A stretch of DNA of 64,000 nt, taken from NCBI GenBank assembly GCA_033557465.1, contig CM066031.1, positions 1,064,830,444 through 1,064,894,443 on the forward strand, written 5' to 3'. A model generated the notes under the pieces. That model was not told the origin of the DNA. It saw only the letters and a program-made list of their open reading frames with translations, and searched no databases. Shown one piece after another: positions 54,321-63,941 of this stretch. Both the position numbers and the translations under genes were made by a program. This DNA comes from Ichthyophis bannanicus. Taxonomy: Eukaryota > Chordata > Amphibia > Gymnophiona > Ichthyophiidae. Positions within the stretch are counted from its first letter, which is position 1. Every line of letters starts with the position of its first letter.

Positions 54321-54355
54321 TAATGTGTTTTTACTATTTTTTTGTAAGTTATTTC

Positions 54356-54410
54356 ACCCCCCTGAGGAAGGCGTTCGCCGAAACGCGTTGGGGAATTCCA
54401 ATAAAGCATC
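54356..54410 (+). repeat. Dispersed repeat with CCTGAGGAAGGC and AATAAAG
   Basis: CCCCCTGAGGAAGGCGTTCG, CCGAAACGCGTTGGGG, then CCAATAAAGC. GGCGTTCGCC forms a small hairpin. Same module as 14680-14775. Confidence 0.55.
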
Positions 54411-54494
54411 TGTGTTATCATTACTCTTGCTCCTTGTGTTTCCTGATTGACTTTGCAAGAGTTGCTGCTCTTTTTGTGCCTGACCAGCAGGAAA

Positions 54495-54775
54495 ATAGGA
54501 CATGATAGTGCTTTTGTATAAGTCCCTTGTGAGACCTCATTTGGAGTACAGTGTGAAATTCTGGAGATTGCATCTTCAAAAAAATATAAACAAGGAGGAG
54601 TTGGTACAGATGTCAGCTACTAAAATGGTTAGTAGTCTTAGTGATGAAGCATATGGGGAAGACCAAGATCTCAATATGTCTACTTGAGAAAAAGTTGGGA
54701 GAAGGGGGATAGGTCTGGATAGGTCATATAGGCTTTATTTGCTGTTATTTTCTATGCTTTTATGTACATTCATCT
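54495..54775 (+). pseudogene. CR1 LINE C-terminal fragment
   Basis: The 61-codon frame at 54502 reads MIVLLYKSLVRPHLEYSVKF, WRLHLQKN and ATKMVSSLSDEAYGEDQDLN, the thumb region of CR1 ORF2 (compare [17 protein letters not shown] at 39040). It ends near TAGGCTTTATTTGCTGTTAT. Both ends of the element are missing. Confidence 0.8.
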
Positions 54776-55164
54776 AATACATGGGAAACGCATTTCCCAT
54801 GTCATTTTGTGTTGTTTTCAATCTAAAATGATTGGAAAAAACTAAATTTCAGGTTTTTCCTCTGTCAGTAGTGCCTCTTTTTACACTATAGACTACACTT
54901 GAGCAATTGGTTGTACTCTGAGCAAGAGTGCACTATTGTATACACTACCGATGACACTCCCCTGCTAGTAAAACGAAGAATTCCAGAAATGACATGGGAA
55001 ACTTAATAAAATTTAAATATTTGGCCTGCATACCCTTAAGTAGCATAGCATTCTGCCCAACAATTTGTCTGAATAACTTCGGTTGGTCTACTTTCTACAA
55101 TTTTGATAGATGGCTCCACATAAAAGCCAGACATTACGCTCCGAATTGGGCTCTAGGGGTTTAA
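54776..55164. other. Unassigned non-coding DNA
   Basis: No gene or repeat recognised. Confidence 0.35.
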
Positions 55165-55500
55165 TTTTACAAAGTCATTTTCATGACTAGATAGCTACAT
55201 ACAGTACGTGCGTAAATGGCCTCTTATAAAGTCCTCACCAGTGCAACGATGCGCACGTTGGAATAACATGCATACTTTTCCCTTGTGTGCAGCTGGAGAG
55301 GAGCATGAACAGAGTTCACAAGTACACGTGTTGATTATGAAACACATTGATCTACCCGCATATTTGCCAACTTTTAGCTTATTAATTTACCCTGCTCTCA
55401 GACAAGTCTAAATGCCCATGCCTGACTTTATGGACGATGTCTGCTTCTTATGCTAGTATTTTATAAAGACACATGCATGTAGATACCTGTAAGGAGGCGC
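55165..55500. repeat. Possible MITE (AATTTTACAAAG start)
   Basis: GGGTTTAATTTTACAAAGTC at the left and AGTATTTTATAAAGACACAT near 55456 recall the repeats at 5372 and 21432. Loose match, no confirmed ends. Confidence 0.35.
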
Positions 55501-56040
55501 CCACTTGACCTCTTTTTTTTTGCTTCATTTATATACTTTATTACATTTTAAACAATTACAATAAGCAACTTACAAAAAAAGTAAATTCATCAAAGTATAC
55601 AGGAAAACAAACATCAGAAAACTGTAAAAAAAGAATTTACACAAGCCCACATTACGAAAGACTATCGAGAGTACACAGAGGTCAAGAGAAAAAACAAAAA
55701 TATATTCAAACCCTTTTAACTCACCCAGTCAAATAAAGAAAAACATCTCAAAGGAAAACTGGTTAGCCAAAAGAGATCGCTCAAGATGGGAAGCTTCAAC
55801 AAATACATAACTGTTGCCAGAAAGCGTTACTAAGCACTTACAGGGAACTTTCAAGTAAAACGTTCCTCCAAGAGCCAGTACCTTAGGTTTCAACTGAAGA
55901 AAAGCTTTACGCCAGAGCAGAGTGTCATGAGCAATGTCAGGAAATATCATCAATGACTGCCCACAAAAAGGAGTAGCCTTCTTTAAGAAATACAGCTTCA
56001 TAATGCCACTCTTAACTCGCTCCAAAAAAAGAAACTAATA
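55501..56040 (-). pseudogene. L1-type ORF1 C-terminal domain fragment
   Basis: The minus frame 56025-55729 reads SLMIFPDIAHDTLLWRKAFL, QLKPKVLALGGTFYLKVPCK, CLVTLSGNSYVFVEASHLER. It aligns residue for residue in pattern with the C-terminal domain of the L1 ORF1 at 60978-61826 (VSFFPDLAKPTVDRRKKLLA, FRPRLQQL..., YPAKLRVTL...). It is a different L1 subfamily. In that family this domain binds nucleic acid with the coiled coil and RRM, which are absent here. Confidence 0.6.
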
Positions 56041-57624
56041 TAGTACCTCTTTGGGATACATTACCCAAAGAAGTCTCCAAAAATTGAGTTAAGCCCAAAT
56101 CATCAGGATTAACCAGTTCATCTGAATCTCCCACAGATGCTACTTAAGCAAAACTCTGAGGTATATAATATATAGAGGAGATAGCGGACTCTGAAAAAAT
56201 CAGAGTACAACAAAGTATCCCTCTTAAACTAAACAAGAAAACAAGCAGAAATCTTTGGTGTGCCTTCGTATATTGGTTTTGAGAAAGGATGAAAGGGAAC
56301 AGAAAGTGGCATTATCTTAGCCCCTGCTAAGTATTAACTACTAGAGCACTCACGGACACTGCCTGGGGGTCACGATCAACCAATCATTTTATTTATCCCT
56401 TTCCTTTCCAATAAAATGTTCAAGACAAGATACAACAAACCACAATATTACATAATAAACAAGTTAACAATAATACAAAGTTAAGAAGAAAACAGTCAAT
56501 AAAACAAAGCAATCATAAAAATAAGTTAATTTTCTCAGTAATGTTGTCATGTCTATAGTCCTGTATGGGGGGAGATGGATGGGTGAACAGTACAGACAGA
56601 CTTGAGAAATACAATACATAGAAGGATATCAGCGAGAAAGCTGAAAACTAATAAAACTGGGAGTCATGGATGATGAGTCACTAAACAAGTCTTTAAAAAT
56701 TAAATTTTAACTTATTCATTGATTTAGTGTGACTTTTCCTTTCAGCATGTTGGGGGATATGTTAATCTCATTCTGATGTTTTTTGGCAGAAATGCTTTAT
56801 TGCTGATGCTTTTGGATGAAACATTTCATTATAATTTTATTAACTGCATTGTAATGAAAATTATGTATTTTCTCATTTTTTCCTACTTTAAACAGGCATG
56901 ATTCTGGGAATTAACTACCTATTTCATACTGGACTGCAGTGGTACTTTACAACATTTGCCCAGATCGGTTGTACAGAGGAAGGGGAACATTACAGCATAC
57001 ACTGAATCTGCAGATCTTCAATTAAAAGTACAAAAAGAACATTTAGCATGAATTACAGTCTTCTGCTTACACAGAGTAAATGACAAACGATCACCGGTCC
57101 ATGCAGAGCAAATTTTGCAGCATATAGAGGAACAGCTACAGTCAATATTTTACATTAGTTCCAAGCTATAGCATGCATCCACCACAATACAAACCAGATG
57201 CAGCCCAACTTAATTTATGACTGAACATGTCAAAAAATGAATCGTTATCTGTAATATCTAAGAAATGTCACTGTTACAGTACAGCCCTTTGATCATCTGC
57301 TTTATTTATACTGAATCTTGTCTCTGACGACAGGAGTAAGAAACGTCCCAGTAGCCATAAAACAAGCTCCACAGAAAATCAGTCAACCAACATCAAGCAG
57401 GATGCACTAAGACATGATAACGCATTTACCCCATGATGAAAATGGTACCCTATGAGCGAACCATTCATTGCATCTAGTAAGACATCATAAACAGGGTCAT
57501 TGCAGCTGCGAATAACATTTGTCAGTTTTCCCCACGTAAATGTGGTAACGGCCTTGCTAATGATGAATAAGGAATGGATAAGGCTATACTGCCCATATCT
57601 ACAAAAGTGGGATCAATTGTGGTC
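56041..57624. other. Unassigned non-coding DNA
   Basis: The longest stretch without any recognised element: no long frames, RNA genes or repeat ends on either strand. It could be unique host intergenic or intronic sequence. Confidence 0.4.
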
Positions 57625-58012
57625 CCTTTTACTAAAGGCTGCTAAGGATTTGCCAATAACACGCTGATCTCACATGTGTTAATGGCAAAGGCCTCGCATT
57701 AGCTGGCGGGGGCATGTTCAGTATGTCCCCAGCAGCTAACAGAAAGGATTTTCGTAATGTACGCTCCACTACGTGGGGTTCACTTAACGATTCCTATAGA
57801 GGAGGCATTAGGTGAATCCGCATCAAGAGCCGCACTGCCGCTGAGTGTGCAGCAACTGCCCTGGCACTAGCAGCAATGAGTCGCTCACACCCACCCGCCC
57901 CATCCCGTGACCGCCAATTAATGTGCGTTTTGCTTGCGAAGGTAGATGCTATCGTGCGTTAGTATTCCCAACTGCCGGTGGCCGCACATGAAAACGCTTT
58001 AGTAAAAGAGGT
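57625..58012. repeat. MITE with CCCTTTTACTAAAGG ends
   Basis: Left end TCCCTTTTACTAAAGGCTGC; right end CGCTTTAGTAAAAGAGGTGC, an inverted match. Interior motifs TTAATGTGCGTTTTGCTTGC and GCTATCGTGCGTTAG tie it to the elements at 27940 and 41934. It abuts the DIRS terminal repeat. Confidence 0.65.
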
Positions 58013-58024
58013 GCTAAGCCAGAA

Positions 58025-58390
58025 AGCACAGTTACTTACCTGCAACAGGTGATCTCTGGGAACAGCAGGAATTAGTCCTCACATATGGGTACGTCGGAAC
58101 CGACGGAGCCTGCGCGGGAAAGCTCCCCAGCTTCCCAGAAAGGAAGCTTTTGGGGCCTCCCACTGCACATGCGCGCTGCCTTCCCGCCTTCCTGACCAGC
58201 TCTCCTCAGTTCGAGTTTATAGCTGAGACAATAGAGAGAGGAAAGGAAGATAGATAGAAGATACAACTCCTAGGGGAGGTGGGTGGGTTGTGAGGACTAA
58301 TTCCTGCTGTTCCCAGAGATCACCTGTTATAGGTAAGTAACTGTGCTATCTCCAGGAACAAGCAGGAATAAGTCCTCACATATGGGGACT
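58025..58390. repeat. DIRS terminal inverted repeat and internal third copy
   Basis: Arm 58025-58083 (AGCACAGTTACTTACCTGCA ... AGTCCTCACA) is matched by the inverted arm 58289-58347 with two mismatches over 59 bases. A third, direct partial copy (GGAACAAGCAGGAATAAGTC, CTCACATATGGGG) follows at about 58354-58387. An inverted repeat plus a further internal copy fits the right terminus and internal complementary region of DIRS1-type elements. Both arms contain a near-consensus splice donor (finding below). Confidence 0.8.
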
Positions 58391-58484
58391 CCCTAGCTAA
58401 GATGCCTGAGAGATCCCCTTCCAAGGGTTCGCCATCTTCGTATGGATCTCAGGCATCCATCCTGGGAAGGTGGGCAGGAGTTGT

Positions 58485-60587
58485 TCAAGTATGGAACAGG
58501 TGTTTGAGGACAGCCTGACCAAACAAGGCATCCCGGCGGGAGTCCTTGTCCAAACAGTAATGGGCTGTGAAGGTATGAACCGAGGCCCAGGTGGCGGCTC
58601 GACAGATCTGATCTATGGATACAGAGTGAAGATGAGCCATAGAAGTGGCCATGGCTCTCACATTGTGAGCTGTGACATGGCCTTCCAGAGAAATATTTTT
58701 ACTCTGGTAAGCAAAGGAAATACACTGAGCAATCCAATTGGAAAGTGTATGTTTAGAGACTGGAAGTCCCAAATGAGAAGGATCAAAAGCCACGAAAAGC
58801 TGGGAAGACTTTCGATGTGGCTGAGTCCTGTTGAGGTAAAAGGCAAGAGCTCTTTTACAATCTAGAGTATGAAGGTTCCTCTCTGCACTGGATGCATGAG
58901 GAGCTGGAAAAAAGACAGGTAGATATACCTCTTGATTAAGATGAAAAGGCGAGACCACTTTGGGCATAAAGTGGGGATTCGTCTTAAGGACCACCTTATC
59001 ATGATGAAACCTGGTATAAGGTGGATGAGCCACTAAGGCCTGTAGTTCACTGATGTGGCGAGCCGAAGTGACTGCAATAAGGAAAAGGACCTTCCAGGAA
59101 AGAAATTTCAAGGAGGTAGAAACCAACGGTTCAAAAGGTGGCTTCATAAGCTGACCTAGAACGAGGTTCAAATCCCATGCTACCGGAGGAGGCCGTATGG
59201 GAGGTTTAGTTAGAGTCAGGCCTCTCATGAACCTTGCAATAAGAGGATGAGAGGAGACAGGTTGTCCATTTATAGGTTTTAAAGATGCTGCAATAGCACT
59301 CAAATGGACTCGTACTGAATTCGTCTTAAGGCCTGCATTAGAAAGATGCAGGAGATAGTCTAATAGAGAATTCAAAGGAAGTGCTAGAGGGTCAAGACCC
59401 TGTTGAGCACACCAAATGGAAAAGCGTTTCCATTTGAAAGCATAGGAACGCCTCGTGGAGGGTTTCCTAGAGGCATGAAGGATATCTTTCACTGGTTGAG
59501 AAAGATTGAAGTCATGAAGGCTTAGGCCTTCAGTAACCAAGCTCTGAGGTGTAGGGACTTGGGGTTTGGGTGCCACAAAGTCCCCTCCTCCTGAGACAGA
59601 AGGTCTGGCGCCGCTCCCAGGTCCAGGGAGGGTCCCTGGGAGAGATGCAGAAGTAGAGGGAACCACACTTGGCGTGGCCAGCGTGGAGCTATGAGGATCA
59701 TCGATCCGTGATCCCTCTGGAGTTTGAACAGAGTCTTGGGAATCAAAGGAATGGGTGGAAAGGCATATAGGAATTCCTGACCCCAATGTAGGAGAAAGGC
59801 GTCGTTGGCCTGAGCTCTCTGACACGGAGTCCTGGAACAGAACCGGGGAAGTTTGGCATTCCACGGACTTGCAAAGAGGTCTATGTCTGGGGTTCCCCAT
59901 TCCTGAAAGATTCTGCGTATCTGGTCCATATGCAAGGACCATTCGTGTGGAAGCAGAACTCGACTGAGTCTGTCTGCCCGAGAGTTTTGAACCCCTGGAA
60001 GATACACTGCCAGAAGATGAATTTGATGCTCTCTGGCGAAGGCCCATAATCTGAGAGCTTCGTTGCAAAGCGACAGAGAGCCTGTCCCTCCTTGTTTGTT
60101 TATGTAGAACATGGCCACCTGATTGTCTGTATGGACTAGGACGGTCAGGTTGACTAGGAGGGTATGGAAGACTTTGAGGGCAAAGAAGATTGCTCGCAGT
60201 TCCAGGAGGTTGATGTGAAGGGTGGTCTCTTGTGGAGACCAAGCACCCTGAGTGGAGAGGTGTTGAAGATGGGCTCCCCACCCTGTTTGGGAGGCATCTG
60301 TTGTGAGGGTTGCTTGGGGCAACAAAGGTTGGAAGGGGGCCCCCAACAACAGATTCTTGGTGGACATCCACCATTGGAGGGACCAAAACAGACGCTTTGA
60401 GGTGAGTATTTGGTCGGAGAGCGCTCCTGATGCCTGAGTCCACTGGGTGGCCAAGGTCCATTGAGCTGCTCTCATATGAAGACGAGCGTAGGGCACCACG
60501 TGTACCGTGGAGGCCATGTGGCCCAGAAGTCGCAGCATTTCTCTGGCTGTCAAGTGACTGCTGGACTGAGCTTGGGAGGCCAAGCAC
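58485..60587 (-). CDS. Tyrosine recombinase of the DIRS-like element
   Basis: A 700-codon frame; the first 355 codons overlap the RNase H/methyltransferase gene in another frame and are Ser/Pro-rich, so the true start is uncertain. The recombinase proper begins near ILHASRKPSTRRSYAFKWKR. Core-binding text (WCAQQGLDPLALPLNSLLDY) is followed by the catalytic domain: Arg in VTSARHISELQAL, His-x-x-Arg in TAHNVRAMATS, and Tyr in FTAHYCLDKD. WDLNLVLGQLMKPPFEPL lies between them. No stop or frameshift. It would integrate circular DIRS DNA. The equivalent Lys is not obvious to me. Confidence 0.85.
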   Translation of the reverse strand: MLGLPSSVQQSLDSQRNAATSGPHGLHGTRGALRSSSYESSSMDLGHPVDSGIRSALRPNTHLKASVLVPPMVDVHQESVVGGPLPTFVAPSNPHNRCLPNRVGSPSSTPLHSGCLVSTRDHPSHQPPGTASNLLCPQSLPYPPSQPDRPSPYRQSGGHVLHKQTRRDRLSVALQRSSQIMGLRQRASNSSSGSVSSRGSKLSGRQTQSSSASTRMVLAYGPDTQNLSGMGNPRHRPLCKSVECQTSPVLFQDSVSESSGQRRLSPTLGSGIPICLSTHSFDSQDSVQTPEGSRIDDPHSSTLATPSVVPSTSASLPGTLPGPGSGARPSVSGGGDFVAPKPQVPTPQSLVTEGLSLHDFNLSQPVKDILHASRKPSTRRSYAFKWKRFSIWCAQQGLDPLALPLNSLLDYLLHLSNAGLKTNSVRVHLSAIAASLKPINGQPVSSHPLIARFMRGLTLTKPPIRPPPVAWDLNLVLGQLMKPPFEPLVSTSLKFLSWKVLFLIAVTSARHISELQALVAHPPYTRFHHDKVVLKTNPHFMPKVVSPFHLNQEVYLPVFFPAPHASSAERNLHTLDCKRALAFYLNRTQPHRKSSQLFVAFDPSHLGLPVSKHTLSNWIAQCISFAYQSKNISLEGHVTAHNVRAMATSMAHLHSVSIDQICRAATWASVHTFTAHYCLDKDSRRDALFGQAVLKHLFHT

Positions 60588-60842
60588 ACCAGACGTTGGC
60601 CCCGGACTTGAGGTAGGTAGGCCCTTGCAGTGGTGGTGTCCAACTGGGCCCCTATGAATTCCAGAGACTGAGTAGGGATAAGTTGAGACTTGGGAAGGTT
60701 TATCACCAGTCCCAGATACTGCAGAATGTGCCTTGTGCGGTCCAGGGAAATCTGGGCCTCTGACTGAGATGGAGCTCGGATGAGCCAGTCGTCCAGATAT
60801 GGGAATACAAAAATTCCCAGACCTCTTAGAAATGCGGCAACA
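59522..60842 (-). CDS. RT (C-terminal part), RNase H and methyltransferase of the DIRS-like element
   Basis: Open from the L1 junction at 60842 to the stop at 59522. It starts inside the RT palm: FPYLDDWLIRAPS near 60810 is the catalytic YxDD box. RNase H has TTDASQTGWGAH, LELRAIFFAL, VHTDNQVAMFY and SRADRLSR, giving D-E-D-D. The last 140 residues (GTPDIDLFASPWNAKLPRFC, AFPPIPLIPKTLFKL, ILIAPRWPRQVWFPLL) match the Dam-like N6-adenine methyltransferase domain of DIRS elements. The first RT half lies beyond the L1 at 63942. The last 1066 bases overlap the recombinase frame. Confidence 0.88.
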
Positions 60843-60977
60843 GAGGGGGCGGAGCCTGATGTCCAGCGGGTAGGACGCTTTGCGTTGAAGCTCCCGAGAG
60901 GCCTACTTAGAATCCTGACTTAATACCTATACAAATTTACTATTTCGCTCCGAGCTGACCGGGGCACCTCGGGGGGG

Positions 60978-61826
60978 ATGGCGGCCCATAAACCAGCGCG
61001 CTTGGACTTCGGGTCTCCTTCTTCTTCTCACGGAAAACGCTCCAAAACAGAGGTGTCTTCCCCACAGAAGATGGTTCCATTTCGTGAAAACCCCGAAATG
61101 CACCTGGAGATTTTGGAGGAAATACGCGGCGTGAAGGAATTGGTGCAGTCCAATGGAGAAGCGCTTCGAGCCATGCGAGAAGACTTTGGAGTGCTCCAGG
61201 ACCGACTTGAAAGTCTTTCATTACGGCAGGACAACATGGCGGGGGTCCTCGACTCGCACGAGGTGCGCTTGGGCAAACTGGACAAGGCTGAGCGCCAGAT
61301 ACAGAATCTTCAAAAGGAGTTAGAAGATAGCAATAATCGAGCCCGTCGCAACAATGTGAGGCTCTTCGGAATGCCGGAGGGGGTGGAAGCAGGAGATATA
61401 AGAGAATTCTTGCTCAAAACTCTTCCCTCCTTGCTGAAGATCACTTTTCACAGAGAACTGGAAATCGATCGAGCACACCGTGTTCCTGCCCACATGGCGC
61501 TCAACCGCACGACCCCCCGGCCTATTATCTTTAGCTTGCTACGATATCAACAAGTGGAACAAATTTTACATGCTGCCCGAGCGAATCATCATTTGGAATT
61601 TGAAGGTCGTAAGGTCTCCTTCTTTCCTGATTTGGCAAAGCCTACCGTTGACCGTCGGAAGAAACTCCTTGCTTTTCGCCCTCGACTTCAACAGCTACAG
61701 GCTCGCTTTGGCCTGTTGTATCCAGCGAAGCTCCGAGTGACTCTCCACAACCAAACCAGGACGTTCGAAGATCCTGATCTACTATCAACATTTTTAGACT
61801 CCAAAGAAGCAGAGCAGATGCGCTGA
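60978..61826 (+). CDS. L1 ORF1 protein
   Basis: 282 codons, uninterrupted, from the first ATG of the element (MAAHKPARLDFGS). Residues about 40-125 form a coiled coil (LEILEEIRGVKELVQSNGEA, LDKAERQIQNLQKELED). NNRARRNNVRLFGMPEGVE begins the RRM. HRELEIDRAHRVPA and HLEFEGRKVSFFPDLAK mark the C-terminal domain, ending DPDLLSTFLDSKEAEQMR. This is the full trimeric RNA-binding chaperone layout of L1 ORF1 at a usual length. It binds L1 RNA in the cytoplasmic particle. Only this gene of the element is intact. Confidence 0.92.
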   Translation: MAAHKPARLDFGSPSSSHGKRSKTEVSSPQKMVPFRENPEMHLEILEEIRGVKELVQSNGEALRAMREDFGVLQDRLESLSLRQDNMAGVLDSHEVRLGKLDKAERQIQNLQKELEDSNNRARRNNVRLFGMPEGVEAGDIREFLLKTLPSLLKITFHRELEIDRAHRVPAHMALNRTTPRPIIFSLLRYQQVEQILHAARANHHLEFEGRKVSFFPDLAKPTVDRRKKLLAFRPRLQQLQARFGLLYPAKLRVTLHNQTRTFEDPDLLSTFLDSKEAEQMR

Positions 61827-62239
61827 TCCCAAATCTTGGACTCTTATCTGCCGGCTCTATCCGCCATTTTGAAGGGCCCGATGCGGCGGTCATAGCCAAG
61901 CACAGAAATAGCCTGGACTTTCTTTCTTTCTCTATATGACTTTTGTTTTTTGGTCTCCTATCCCTTCATGATGTGTGCCTCGGTCGGATTCGGAGCATGC
62001 ACAGTCCTACAGGTTATGTGTTTTTTCAATTTCGGCCTTCTCTGGGGTTTCTCCCCGCAGACACATGGTCGCCAGTAATTTTGGGGTTTTGCTTCTCCTC
62101 TACCGTACTGCGGTTTTCTTTGTTAATGTGGGGCGCTTCATTGTATTATATTAGCTTATTTTTCCTATGTCATGTGTACAGCCAGATACAGTCAGTTTGA
62201 GGGACATAGTGAAATTATGTGTGCTATCATGCTCAGAAT

Positions 62240-63690
62240 TTTTAACTTTTCTGAATGGCCTTATGTAAAATCTTATCATTCACCGTCAAAGGCATTAATG
62301 GTCCACTCAAAGGAAAGAAAATCCTTAGCTATCTTAGCCATGAGCATGTTGATTTAGTGTTTCTTCAGGAAACGCATTTAAACTCTGCTGAAACACTGAA
62401 ACTCAATGCTAAGCCTCACATGGTAGCTGCCTATTCTCCCACCGTTTCCAAATGGTACGGGATAGCCATTCTGGTTAGGAAGTCTTTGCACGCTACTGTA
62501 CCTGATATTAGCGCTGACAAGGAGGGTAGATGGGCCCGTGTACACCTTGAGGTTGGAGATAGTGAATTCACGTGTATTTGCATTATGCCCCGAATGTGGA
62601 CAACCCTGCTTACTATGCAAGTATTGCGCAGTTGGCCTTGGCCTCTGCCAATGCTCCATTAATACTTGGTGGCGATTTTACTCAAGTGTTCCCTCAATCT
62701 TTTCTTCTCAAACAAGGTGCTCGTTGGTTGGAAGATCCAGTACCGAGTAGACCTGTGTGGCTAGATATAGAAGCGGACCTTTGCAAACCGATTCCTCTTA
62801 CCTTTCTCCCTGGTATGACTCTCCCATCAGACTCCCACTATCCACCAATGCTTTTAGACACTTTAGGTGCCTTTAATACTCTTATGCAATCTTTAGACTC
62901 CCGACTCTGGTCAGTGCAACTTCAGCATCGCCTTCGGAGCACTAGAGGACTCCCGCCATCGGCATTCTCTACATAAGGTTGCTTGGAGACTTTCCGATCT
63001 CTCGGTAGTTCACTGGGTGTAGCATCCACTTTTACTAAGCCTTATGTAATGCTATAACTAGAGATACCCCTATAGCGCAGAAAGTATGGGAGAGAGAATT
63101 GCATGTGACTTTGACCTCGGAGCAATGGAGCCTTATCTGGAGTAGAGGGACACGGGTTCCCGACCCGCCTCACTCACTCAGACCCTCTTCTTTCTAGCCC
63201 ACCGGTGTTTTTACACTCCTCACAGATTAGACAAATGGAACACTACTCAGGGCAATGGTTGCTGGACACGTCCTGCGGCCATTGGTTCATTGCCTCATGT
63301 TATGCATGAATATCCCGCACTACAGTATTACTGGCGTCGGGTCTGGGGTCGTATTTAGTCTATCTCGCACTCTCAGGAGCCCCTTTCTTGGAGGATAGTG
63401 GGACTTCGCCCAGTTGCGGGGATCCCCTCTCTCCCAAAAATGGCTTATCTCCTTTCGAACTTTATGCTTGGCATTGCTATTTCCCTAATTAAGTAATACT
63501 GGAAAATTAGCTCCCATCTGAGCCCCAATGAATGGTGGAATCATGCTTGTCTTTACAGTAAATATGAACAAATACCTCGTCTGTTCGCTTCCTCCGTTCA
63601 GACTCCTTCTCATTGGTCTCAATGGAAGATGCTCAATGACTATGTACATTTTGCTAAATGCTCTCATCTGACTGTCTAACTTTGTATATA
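62240..63690 (+). pseudogene. L1 ORF2: endonuclease start joined to C-terminal end
   Basis: The endonuclease begins near 62258 with KILSFTVKGINGPLKGKKIL, VDLVFLQETHL (catalytic Glu in QETH) and KWYGIAILVRKS, shifts frame near 62580 and ends at ILGGDFTQVF (62660-62685). It then runs into LKQGARWLEDPVPSRPVWLD, IEADLCKPIPLTFLPG, which belongs downstream of the RT. The rest continues, with stops, as the Cys/Trp region (TPHRLDKWN..., CWTRPAAIGS, HEYPALQYYWRRVWG) to about 63680. The segment between, including the FADD catalytic box, is absent. The protein cannot nick or copy. Confidence 0.85.
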
Positions 63691-63941
63691 TCTCTGTCCC
63701 ATGATCATGCTGTATTGTAGATACTCTTTTGATCGTTTGATGTATAATTACTGTTAATTGGAAGCGCTCACATGCTGATATAATCGGGTAGAGAAGAAGC
63801 ATCGGGGTGGGGGGTAATGGGTTTACTTTTCCTTATTGTATACTTGTTTTGTCTCTTTTGGTGTGTTGTTTCTTTTGTTTGTTGCAAAATGAAAATAAAA
63901 GTTTAAAAAAAAAAAAAAAAAAAAAAAGAAATGCGGCAACA

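Larger units (their letters stand above)
60843..63926 (+). mobile_element. L1 LINE with intact ORF1 and internally deleted ORF2
   Basis: Flanked by the 15-base duplication AGAAATGCGGCAACA (60828-60842 and 63927-63941; the first A may belong to the poly(A)). A 135-base leader, ORF1 (60978-61826), an ORF2 start with endonuclease, then the ORF2 C-terminal part, a 3' UTR and a poly(A) of about 22 bases (63904-63926). About half of the endonuclease and the whole RT are missing. The DIRS RT reads continuously across the duplication, so the insertion is clean and recent. Confidence 0.92.

Noticed and set aside
59755..60657. Plus-strand frames of 70-78 codons opposite the DIRS genes
   Set aside because: Antisense shadows of intact minus-strand genes.
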